From Janthinobacterium sp. B9-8 (GTDB lineage Bacteria; Pseudomonadota; Gammaproteobacteria; Burkholderiales; Chitinibacteraceae), in NCBI RefSeq assembly GCF_000969645.2, contig NZ_CP014222.1, positions 3,537,740 to 3,601,739 on the forward strand: DNA of 64,000 nucleotides, written 5' to 3'. Below the pieces are notes generated by a model. The model was not told where the DNA came from and did no database searches. It worked only from the letters and a program-made list of their open reading frames with translations. Numbering within the stretch: the first letter of the stretch is position 1; each line of letters opens with the position of its first letter. Below are positions 57,621-64,000 of this stretch, one piece after another. A program made the position numbers and the translations under genes.

Positions 57621-58796
57621 ATGGCTTTAACTTTCGAAGTGCAAGAAGTTGCACATCACGTCAACATTAAAGTGATCGGTGTGGGTGGCGCAGGCTGCAA
57701 CGCGATCAATAATATGATTGAGCACGCATTGAATGGGGTGCAGTTTATTGCTGCCAACACCGATGCACAGGTGCTGAAATTATCCAAAGCCACCGATGTG
57801 GTGCAATTGGGTAGCACGGGCTTTGGCGCGGGTTGCGATCCTGAAGTCGCTCGCGAAGCGGCCGAAGCCGATCGCGAACGCATCGGCGAGCTGATCAGTG
57901 GCGCAAATCTGTTGTTTATCACCGCCGGTATGGGTGGCGGTACCGGTACAGGCGCATCCCCTGTGATCGCACAAATTGCCCGTGAAAAAGGCATTTTCAC
58001 CGTGGGCGTGGTCACCAAGCCCGGCCTTGACGAAGGCTCGCGCCAGAAAGTGGCTCAAGCTGGGATTGACGAGCTTTCACGCGCGGTTGATTCGCTGATT
58101 ATCGTTTCCAACCAAAAACTGGAAGAAGTACTCGGCGAAGACGTAACCGTCGATGAAGCCTTCCGTGCTGCTGACGATGTACTGCGTAATGCCGTGGCAT
58201 CGATTGTAGAAATCATCCAGTATCCGGGCTTGATTAACGTTGACTTTGCTGACGTTAAAACCGTGATGCAGGAAAAAGGCATGGCGATGATGGGCTCGGC
58301 TTTCGCTGCTGGCGAAAACCGCGCTATCCGCGCAACCGAAGAAGCCATCAGCTGCCCATTGCTGGATAACATCAACTTCAAGGGTGCGCGCGGTGTATTG
58401 CTCAATATCAGCGCCAGCCGTGCCAGCCTGAAGAAAAGCGAAATCACCCGCGCACGCGAAATCATCCAATCACACGTTAGCGACGACGCCATGGTTAAAC
58501 ACGGCGTGGTTTACGACGAAACCTTGGGTGAGCAAATCCGCATTACGATTATCGCTACCGGTATGGGCAGTAATGCCAACAAACCACAGCTTTCTGTAGT
58601 GCAAACTCCGCAGCTTAAAACCGGCACAGACAACCACTCTGGCGAGCCAGATTGGGGCGCTTACGATTTACCTCCGGGCTTTCGCCCAAGCAATCGCAGC
58701 GCACGCACAGGCGGTGATGTAGCAACGGCAACGCGCGGGGCCACATCCAATGTTGATATGGATATTCCGGCATTCTTACGTCGTCAGGCAGATTAA
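57621..58796 (+). CDS. ftsZ: Cell division GTPase FtsZ
   Basis: 391-residue tubulin homologue that forms the Z ring. Signs: VIGVGGAGCNAINNMIEHAL, GTP signature GGGTGTG at residues 105-111, NVDFADVKTVMQEKGMAMMG (T7 loop), and the C-terminal conserved peptide DIPAFLRRQAD for FtsA/ZipA binding. A variable linker (about 320-375) precedes it. GGAGAG precedes the ATG. The last essential gene of the division block before lpxC. Confidence 0.98.
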   Translation: MALTFEVQEVAHHVNIKVIGVGGAGCNAINNMIEHALNGVQFIAANTDAQVLKLSKATDVVQLGSTGFGAGCDPEVAREAAEADRERIGELISGANLLFITAGMGGGTGTGASPVIAQIAREKGIFTVGVVTKPGLDEGSRQKVAQAGIDELSRAVDSLIIVSNQKLEEVLGEDVTVDEAFRAADDVLRNAVASIVEIIQYPGLINVDFADVKTVMQEKGMAMMGSAFAAGENRAIRATEEAISCPLLDNINFKGARGVLLNISASRASLKKSEITRAREIIQSHVSDDAMVKHGVVYDETLGEQIRITIIATGMGSNANKPQLSVVQTPQLKTGTDNHSGEPDWGAYDLPPGFRPSNRSARTGGDVATATRGATSNVDMDIPAFLRRQAD

Positions 58797-58812
58797 GCAT
58801 GAAAAACATCCT

Positions 58813-58847
58813 GTAGGGTGGGCACAACACATCGAGCCCGCTCTACA
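58813..58847 (+). repeat. GTAGGGTGGG small palindrome, copy 4
   Basis: GTAGGGTGGGC and GCCCGCTCTAC pair over 11 positions with two mismatches around a 13-base loop. In the ftsZ-lpxC gap. A second hairpin, CCAGCAC-ACTACCCG-GTGCTGG (58915-58936), lies further down in the lpxC leader and has no T-tract. Confidence 0.7.
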
Positions 58848-58969
58848 AGCTGTAAACGATTGTAAGTAGATGGAGATAAAGGCATTGCCTATTGGCAAGA
58901 TTGCAAAGATCAATCCAGCACACTACCCGGTGCTGGTAAGATTGAGGTCTGTTGATTAACGAGACCAGC

Positions 58970-59884
58970 ATGTTCCAACAACGCACTCTAAAAACGACTA
59001 TCCGCGCCGTTGGCGTGGGCCTGCATTCTGGCGAGCGGGTTACCCTCGTCTTAAAACCGGCCCCGGTTAATAGTGGGATCGTGTTTCAACGTGTCGATTT
59101 GCCCGAGTCGACACCATTTAGAGTGACGCCATCGCTTGTCAACGACACGCGGCTCTCCTCCACGCTCGTCAAAGACGGCGTACGTGTCGGTACGATTGAG
59201 CACATCATGTCGGCATTTGCAGGGCTAGGCATCGACAATGTCATTGTTGAAGTTGACGCCCCGGAAATGCCGATCATGGATGGATCGGCAGCGCCTTTTA
59301 TCTATCTGCTGCAATCAGCAGGTATTGTGGATCAGCAGGCGGCCAAGCAATTTGTCCGCGTGCTGAAACCCATCGAAGTCATCGACGGCGATAAATGGGT
59401 TAGATTACTGCCGCATGATGGTTATAAAGTGGCACTCACCATCGACTTTGCCCACCCTGCTTTCAAAAAATCAGCCCAAACGATCAAGCTCGATTTTGCT
59501 AACACCAATTATGTAAGCGAAATCGCCCGTGCCCGCACCTTTGGCTTTATCCATGAAGTGGAATACCTGCGCATGAACGGCTTAGCCCGCGGTGGCAGTA
59601 TGGATAATGCCATTGTGATTGACGAATACCGCGTACTTAACGACGGTGGTTTGCGCTTTGAAGACGAATTTGTACGCCACAAAGTGCTCGATCTGATTGG
59701 CGATTTATATATCCTTGGCCGCCCACTCATTGCCGCTTTCGAAGGCTATAAATCGGGTCATGCCATGAATAACAAGCTGCTGCGCGCCCTGCTCGACGAC
59801 GAATCGTCCTACGAGATTGTCAGCTTTGAAAACCGGGATGACGTGCCCAGCTCATTCCACGATCTGCCTGCCTTAGGAATCTGA
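58970..59884 (+). CDS. lpxC: UDP-3-O-acyl-N-acetylglucosamine deacetylase LpxC
   Basis: 304-residue zinc deacetylase, the committed step of lipid A synthesis. Signs: [40 protein letters not shown] (first zinc His), [50 protein letters not shown] (second His and Asp) and [13 protein letters not shown]. The ATG at 58970 fits the family start; an upstream TTG would add six residues. Its stop overlaps the next ATG (TGATG). Confidence 0.97.
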   Translation: MFQQRTLKTTIRAVGVGLHSGERVTLVLKPAPVNSGIVFQRVDLPESTPFRVTPSLVNDTRLSSTLVKDGVRVGTIEHIMSAFAGLGIDNVIVEVDAPEMPIMDGSAAPFIYLLQSAGIVDQQAAKQFVRVLKPIEVIDGDKWVRLLPHDGYKVALTIDFAHPAFKKSAQTIKLDFANTNYVSEIARARTFGFIHEVEYLRMNGLARGGSMDNAIVIDEYRVLNDGGLRFEDEFVRHKVLDLIGDLYILGRPLIAAFEGYKSGHAMNNKLLRALLDDESSYEIVSFENRDDVPSSFHDLPALGI

Positions 59885-60069
59885 TGTTTATTGTCTTGCG
59901 CCTGCTATTTGTCATCGCCGTCCTGGGCATCGCCTACTGCGCATTCAAATACCAGCGCAGCAAAGACCCCAGCTGGCTACGCATCATTAAATGGATTCTG
60001 TATTCCACGCTGGGTTTGCTGGTGATCTTTTTTGTAGGGCTAGTGGTGGAGCGGCTGTGGGTAGGTTAG
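59884..60069 (+). CDS. Small membrane protein downstream of lpxC
   Basis: 61-residue protein with two hydrophobic helices, [20 protein letters not shown] and ILYSTLGLLVIFFVGLVVER, joined by a basic loop (FKYQRSKDPSWLRIIKW). I do not recognise a named function. Its ATG overlaps the lpxC stop (TGATG), so it is translationally coupled, which supports it being real. Ends WVG. Confidence 0.75.
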   Translation: MFIVLRLLFVIAVLGIAYCAFKYQRSKDPSWLRIIKWILYSTLGLLVIFFVGLVVERLWVG

Positions 60070-60207
60070 TGCCGTAGGCTAGGCTTCACCCCCAACCCTA
60101 TAAAAACTTAAAGGTAAATCGTCGCTTGAATTAGCAGTCTGCATGTGAGGTTTGCCTCACTCAGCGATATATTACGTAACCCAACCTACAAATACCTTCT
60201 TTCCCGA

Positions 60208-60259
60208 GTTTCTCCATGAAGCTCCGTATTCTCTGGCCCCGTGGCTCAAAAATGGGTTT
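60208..60259. repeat. Degenerate ACAGAG repeat, solo right arm (copy 15)
   Basis: GTTTCTCCATGAAGCTCCGT, then ATTCTCTGGCCCCGTGGCTC and AAAAATGGGTTT follow the right-arm order of the CCAC type but with more changes. No left arm is seen. Upstream, 60141-60190 carries on the minus strand a GTAGGTTGGGTTAC sequence related to the second family. Confidence 0.6.
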
Positions 60260-60273
60260 CACACAGCTTAACA

Positions 60274-60774
60274 TCACTCCTCCAAAGCCCTCAGCAGCTC
60301 TGCCATTCTGGCGTCTAATTCTTTAAGTTGTACTGCATCAATCGCAGCCAATATCCTGTGCTCATTGGCGACGTGTGCCTCTACCGCTTTATCAATCAAC
60401 TGAAGCCCTGTGCTACTTAGCTGAACCAACATGCTGCGGGCATCGCTAGTGCTGGGCAGCCGCTCTATCCAGCCACTCGCCTCTAATCCCTTTAGCCTGT
60501 GTGTCATCGTGCCAGAAGTAATCATCAGCGATGAAAACAGCGCGGTTGGCGCGAGGCAATAAGGTGCGCCAGATCGCCTGAGTGTCGCCAGCACATCAAA
60601 CTCCCAGCTTGTCATTCCAAACTCTGCAAAAGTAACGTCCATCTTGCGTTGCAGCAACACTGCACATCGCCTGATACGCCCAATCGGCCCCATCGGGCTT
60701 ACATCCAGATCGGGGCGCTCTTTATGCCATTGCCCAAGAATGATATCTACCGCATCGGCCTGTTGCGTGCTCAT
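60274..60774 (-). CDS. MarR-family transcriptional regulator
   Basis: 166-residue winged-helix regulator. Signs: FAEFGMTSWEFDVLATLRRS, LAPTALFSSLMITSGTMTHR (recognition helix), LEASGWIERLPSTSDARSML (wing with D-x-R) and VQLSSTGLQLIDKAVEAH. The start at 60774 is chosen as GGAG lies seven bases before it; a start at 60786 is possible. Divergent from an exporter/nitroreductase pair, with three palindromes between. The inducing ligand is unknown, perhaps an electrophile or drug. Confidence 0.92.
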   Translation of the reverse strand: MSTQQADAVDIILGQWHKERPDLDVSPMGPIGRIRRCAVLLQRKMDVTFAEFGMTSWEFDVLATLRRSGAPYCLAPTALFSSLMITSGTMTHRLKGLEASGWIERLPSTSDARSMLVQLSSTGLQLIDKAVEAHVANEHRILAAIDAVQLKELDARMAELLRALEE

Positions 60775-60788
60775 GTACAACTCCATCT

Positions 60789-60846
60789 ATCTTCAATTAA
60801 AGATTAATTGCCTTGAAATCAAGACATATGTTATCTTCAATTCAAG
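60789..60846. promoter_or_regulatory. Three MarR-type palindromes
   Basis: Site 1 ATCTTCAATTAAAGAT (60789-60804), site 2 CTTGAAATCAAG (60812-60823), site 3 CTTCAATTCAAG (60835-60846). All have CTT and AAG arms with six bases between. Their centres are about 21 and 23 bases apart, two helical turns, so bound dimers would lie on one face of the DNA. They sit just before the MarR gene start on one side and the exporter on the other. Confidence 0.65.
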
Positions 60847-60885
60847 GCATTTTGCTAAGCCTGCAGTTTGCCAGATTTCGGCAAG

Positions 60886-60918
60886 GTAGGTTGGGCTAAA
60901 GGTTTATCAGCCCAACAA
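60886..60918 (+). repeat. GTAGGGTGGG-like small palindrome, copy 5
   Basis: GTAGGTTGGGCT, 12-base loop, AGCCCAAC. In the leader between the MarR sites and the exporter gene. Confidence 0.6.
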
Positions 60919-60980
60919 TCACCTGCAGCAATGTATTGGGCCGATAGCCCTATGCCCTTATTTCTATTGAAGGAATCGCA

Positions 60981-61883
60981 ATGAACGCCTCAAAAACCTG
61001 GATTGATAGCCTAATCACCGCCTTGGCCCCCGCCATTTGGGGCTCTACCTATATTGTCACCACCCAGCTACTTCCGCCTGATCGGCCCTTTACTGCCGCA
61101 TTACTGCGCACCTTACCTGCAGGCTTGCTCTTGATTCTATTCAGCCGTGTGCTTCCCCCCAAAGCCATGTGGGGCCGCTTACTCATCCTATCTGCGCTCA
61201 ATATTGGTGCATTTCAAGCCCTGCTTTTTATTGCCGCATACCGGCTGCCGGGAGGGCTGGCCGCTGTGGTGGGTGCAACGCAGCCCTTAATAATCATGGG
61301 GCTGGTATGGATGCTAGAGCGCCGCCAACCTGCACGCCTTGCTCTTTGGGCCAGCCTATTTGGCATTCTGGGCATGGCCGCCCTGCTCTTAGCGCCGGGT
61401 GCAAAATGGGATTCAATCGGCATGGCTGCGGCCTTAGCAGGAGCGATCTGCATGGCGCTGGGCACTTATCTGGCAAGGCAATGGAAATCACAAATCCCTT
61501 TGCTGGCCTTTACCGGTTGGCAGCTCTTACTCGGCGGCCTGCTCTTGCTACCTGTGGCCTTGATGCTTGATGCGCCTTTGCCTGTGCTCAATACCACGCA
61601 AATCCTTGGCTATGCCTATCTGTCTATTGTTGGGGCGTTGATCGCTTATGTACTTTGGTTTCGCGGCATTGCGCGGCTATCCCCTGTTGCCGCTTCGTCT
61701 TTAGGCTTACTCAGCCCCATTACAGCGGTGGCACTAGGCTGGATTTTGCTCGGCCAAAACATGACACCATTATCCCTGGCAGGTTTTGTCACCGTACTGG
61801 CCAGCGTGCTGGCCGTGCAATGGAGCGTGCTTCGCCAGCCAATGACGCTTTCCTCATTTTTCTCCAAGAAGAGTCCAGCATGA
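60981..61883 (+). CDS. EamA/DMT-family exporter
   Basis: 300-residue inner-membrane transporter of the drug/metabolite superfamily with two EamA repeats of five helices each. It starts SLITALAPAIWGSTYIVTTQ, typical for the group, with PAGLLLILFSRVLPP, and the second repeat contains YLSIVGALIAYVLWFRGIAR and GLLSPITAVALGWILLGQ. Divergent from the MarR gene and overlapping the nitroreductase gene (ATGA). Substrate unknown. Confidence 0.9.
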   Translation: MNASKTWIDSLITALAPAIWGSTYIVTTQLLPPDRPFTAALLRTLPAGLLLILFSRVLPPKAMWGRLLILSALNIGAFQALLFIAAYRLPGGLAAVVGATQPLIIMGLVWMLERRQPARLALWASLFGILGMAALLLAPGAKWDSIGMAAALAGAICMALGTYLARQWKSQIPLLAFTGWQLLLGGLLLLPVALMLDAPLPVLNTTQILGYAYLSIVGALIAYVLWFRGIARLSPVAASSLGLLSPITAVALGWILLGQNMTPLSLAGFVTVLASVLAVQWSVLRQPMTLSSFFSKKSPA

Positions 61884-62491
61884 ATCTCAACACCTTAATT
61901 GAACAACGCAGCTCAACCAGCCACTACGATGCCAGCAAGCGATTAACAGACAGCCAAATTACCGAGCTGATGCGTTTAGCCACCCTTGCCCCATCGGCCT
62001 ATCATTTTCAAAACTGGAAGCTGATCGCCGTGCGCTCAAGTACAGCCAAGGCACGCTTAAAAGACATTGCTATGGGACAAACTCAGGTTGAGGATGCAGC
62101 GGTTACCTTTATTATTTGCGGCACCTTAATGCCACATCAGCAATTAACCACAGCACTTCGCCCATCACTCGATGCAGGGGCTTTAGCCCAGGAAATTGCA
62201 GATAGCTGGGTGACCTCTGCCAATGCATCCTACGCAGACAACCCACAGCTGCAACGTGACGAAGCCATACGCTCAGCATCCTTAGCCGCCATGACGCTCA
62301 TTCTTGCGGCCGAAGGTATGGGCTTATCCACGGGGACAATAGGTGGCTTTGATACACCAGCCATGATTGAAGCATTTGCACTTAATGCCGAGGAAATACC
62401 GGTGATTTTGGTGACCGCAGGCTATGCAGCAGCAGAGAAAAGGCCTCAAAAACCACGACGACCACTTAGCGAGGTAGTTGAGCTGGTATAA
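61880..62491 (+). CDS. Nitroreductase-family protein
   Basis: 203-residue flavin-dependent oxidoreductase of the NfsA/NfnB fold. FMN-binding stretches: IEQRSSTSHYDASKRLTDSQ, LATLAPSAYHFQNWKLIAVR, SASLAAMTLILAAEGMGLST and IPVILVTAGYAAAEKRPQKP. Reduces quinones or nitro compounds in known relatives. Coupled to the exporter by an ATGA overlap and so controlled together with it, probably by the MarR protein. Confidence 0.9.
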   Translation: MNLNTLIEQRSSTSHYDASKRLTDSQITELMRLATLAPSAYHFQNWKLIAVRSSTAKARLKDIAMGQTQVEDAAVTFIICGTLMPHQQLTTALRPSLDAGALAQEIADSWVTSANASYADNPQLQRDEAIRSASLAAMTLILAAEGMGLSTGTIGGFDTPAMIEAFALNAEEIPVILVTAGYAAAEKRPQKPRRPLSEVVELV

Positions 62492-62523
62492 GTTAGCAGC
62501 AACAACTCAGCTGGCCAGCACAA

Positions 62524-63288
62524 TTAGCTAAAATAAGCCCTCGGAGTTTTGCCGGTCCGGCTTTTGAAAAATGCAATAAACGCACTATCACTGGCAAAAC
62601 CCAAGGCGCTGGCGGTCTCTGATAATTTTCCCTTTTCTGCCAGCATTTCTACGGCACGTAATAAGCGCCATTGCTGCCGCCAATCTTGATAACTCATCCC
62701 CGTTTCACGTTGAAATATACGGCTCACGGTTTTTTCACTGGCTCCGATCTGCTGCGCAAACAGATTGAGCGGTAAAGGCAATTGCTCTAAGTTTTCCCAC
62801 AAACAAGACACACGCCGGTCCAGCGGAAAAACCAGCAATAAAGGCTCTTGCCTGGCCTGATTCATCTCTTCAATACATACAGAGAGCAAATTGGCATAAC
62901 GCACCTGCTGCCAATCGGTATCAAAATCCGCCATAGCCAGCCGCTCCAGCACGGCTCTTAATAGGGCATTAACCTCGATCACCTTCACTTCACTCGGCAA
63001 TGCGGGGAACTGGCCTAGATCAAAATAGAGAGAGCGGTAATCCACCACCTGCCGCATTTCTGCCCGATGCTTTATCCCCGGCGGAATCCACGCCGCCCTT
63101 GATGAGGGCAATAAACAAAGTAAGCCATCCAAAGAGATGCGAATACACCCCTTCTTCGCAAACAATAATTGCCCCATTTGATGTTGATGCAGGCCCGAAT
63201 CATGATTGCCCAGCAAAGAAGCAATCCCCACCATGGCAGCCCCAAGCTCGTCAGGGTTAAAAGTATCGTTCGGGGCTAAATAAGCCAT
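62524..63288 (-). CDS. AraC-family transcriptional regulator
   Basis: 254 residues: N-terminal cupin-like sensing domain (about 20-100, GLHQHQMGQLLFAKKGCIRI, and WIPPGIKHRAEM) and C-terminal double helix-turn-helix (about 160-254: LNLFAQQIGASEKTVSRIFQ, then GMSYQDWRQQWRLLRAVEML and ASALGFASDSAFIAFFKSRT). Divergent from the exporter gene at 63387, 98 bases apart, so a role in controlling it is likely. Convergent with the nitroreductase gene. Confidence 0.92.
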   Translation of the reverse strand: MAYLAPNDTFNPDELGAAMVGIASLLGNHDSGLHQHQMGQLLFAKKGCIRISLDGLLCLLPSSRAAWIPPGIKHRAEMRQVVDYRSLYFDLGQFPALPSEVKVIEVNALLRAVLERLAMADFDTDWQQVRYANLLSVCIEEMNQARQEPLLLVFPLDRRVSCLWENLEQLPLPLNLFAQQIGASEKTVSRIFQRETGMSYQDWRQQWRLLRAVEMLAEKGKLSETASALGFASDSAFIAFFKSRTGKTPRAYFS

Positions 63289-63386
63289 ATTTGTCCGATT
63301 TTAGATATTTATTGTTCTTATCATTGTAATGCGTCATTTGAATTTTTTATAACATCGCAGCAAGTTTAAGAACAAGGAAGAAAAAA

Positions 63387-64000
63387 ATGTCTCGCCCATT
63401 TAGTTTAATACTCACCACCCTGCTGATGATGTTTCCGCAAATTGCAGAAACTATCTACAGCCCAGCATTATCAGATATTAGCCACCATTTTGCAGTGAGC
63501 CCCGAGCTTGCTGCGCAGACACTCTCTCTCTATTTTTTAGCATTTGCTGTAGGTGTGGTTGTTTGGGGAAGGATGTGTGACATCTATGGCAGACGCCCGA
63601 CCATGATGGCTGGCCTGCTCATTTATGCCATCGCCTCTTTGATCGCGCTTTGCGTAAGCAACTTTAGTTATGTTTTATTAGCGAGGATGCTCTCTGCCTT
63701 TGGCGCGGCAGTTGGTTCTGTGGTCACACAGACCATGCTCAGGGATCTATTTAAAGGTAAGCAACTTGCCCATGTGTTTTCATTAATGGGTATTGCACTA
63801 GCAATCAGCCCTGCCATTGGGATGTATAGCGGCTCTCTACTCAGCAGCCATTTTGGATATAAAGGCGTATTTACAGGCTTATTTGCTTTAGCACTCGTAT
63901 TGCTTATCTGGGCTTTTCTAGCTTTACCAGAGACAAAGCAAGCAAAAGAAATTGCAGCGGCTCCGCTGCTAGCAACAGCAAAGATCATGCTTAAAGATCT
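63387..64000 (+). CDS. MFS exporter, Bcr/CflA-like (3' part cut by window edge)
   Basis: The first 204 residues of a major-facilitator transporter that continues past the right edge. Start MSRPFSLILTTLLMMFPQIA, then ETIYSPALSDISHHFAVSPE, and the motif A between helices 2 and 3, WGRMCDIYGRRPTMMAGLLI, with ARMLSAFGAAVGSVVTQTML, as in Bcr/CflA drug exporters. Six helices are visible. AAGGAAG precedes the ATG. Divergent from the AraC gene. Confidence 0.88.
   Translation, partial: MSRPFSLILTTLLMMFPQIAETIYSPALSDISHHFAVSPELAAQTLSLYFLAFAVGVVVWGRMCDIYGRRPTMMAGLLIYAIASLIALCVSNFSYVLLARMLSAFGAAVGSVVTQTMLRDLFKGKQLAHVFSLMGIALAISPAIGMYSGSLLSSHFGYKGVFTGLFALALVLLIWAFLALPETKQAKEIAAAPLLATAKIMLKD

Noticed and set aside
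58785..58972. Possible junction duplication at ftsZ/lpxC (GATTAA followed by GCATG at both ends of the gap)
   Set aside because: Only six identical bases plus a start-like trinucleotide context; expected by chance at a few percent in a gap of this size.

Overview
The window reads as a chromosomal segment of a Gram-negative betaproteobacterium, most likely of the order Neisseriales (Chromobacteriaceae/Chitinibacteraceae-like). This is inferred from the complete mraZ-to-lpxC division and cell-wall cluster, the rsmD/ftsY/ftsE/ftsX/rpoH neighbourhood, a CNP1-like (Neisseria-type) protein, meso-DAP-type MurE, LpxC and a class A RNase P RNA. The species cannot be fixed from sequence reading alone. 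No rRNA, tRNA, prophage, insertion-sequence transposase or CRISPR array was seen.

Layout. 1-5.5 kb: nitrogen control (amtB-glnK behind an NtrC/sigma54-type region), ubiK with a RimJ-like acetyltransferase, aqpZ, a VOC protein, RNase P RNA and pyrC. 5.7-13.8 kb: tusA; a PepSY protein with a QseB/PmrA-type two-component system; a CDF zinc exporter; a CNP1-like protein; proB; msrQ; an HD-GYP c-di-GMP phosphodiesterase; a ferredoxin. 13.9-20.6 kb: a tyrosine/homogentisate catabolic block (IclR regulator, hmgA, fahA, maiA, acetoacetyl-CoA synthetase). 20.8-24.5 kb: a chemoreceptor and a DUF1993 protein. 23.6-30.8 kb: a sulfate-uptake locus in which an EAL-domain gene plus a sulfate-binding-protein gene occurs twice in tandem before cysT, cysW and cysA. 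30.9-34 kb: an HDOD protein coupled to a PAS-PAS-GGDEF-EAL protein. 34.1-39.6 kb: rsmD, ftsY, a GNAT protein, ftsE, ftsX, rpoH. 39.8-60.1 kb: msrP, then the full dcw cluster (mraZ rsmH ftsL ftsI murE murF mraY murD ftsW murG murC ddlB ftsQ ftsA ftsZ lpxC). 60.2-64 kb: a MarR-controlled exporter/nitroreductase pair and an AraC regulator next to a Bcr/CflA-type exporter that runs off the right edge.

The genes themselves are mostly conserved; what stands out lies between them. (1) At least fourteen intergenic spaces contain copies of one long imperfect palindrome built from ACACAGAG/CTCTGTGT-type arms, in two arm types, with solo arms, hybrids and one nest of elements inside elements. A second small palindrome family (starting GTAGGGTGGG) is also scattered. 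(2) Several gene junctions carry diverged tandem duplications of the junction itself: mraZ/rsmH, ftsI/murE, cysT/cysW, probably ftsQ/ftsA, and the 3' end of the histidine kinase. Some of these create short linker reading frames whose start and stop both overlap the neighbouring genes. (3) FtsY carries fifteen perfect copies of a hexanucleotide coding for (Ala-Pro)15.

Regulatory sites read directly: an NtrC box with a sigma54-type -24/-12, a PmrA/QseB-type box, an IclR operator candidate, a CIRCE-like site before rpoH, three TGGGN MraZ boxes, and three evenly spaced MarR-type palindromes. Four c-di-GMP-type proteins plus an HDOD protein are present, two of the EAL proteins sitting inside the sulfate locus.
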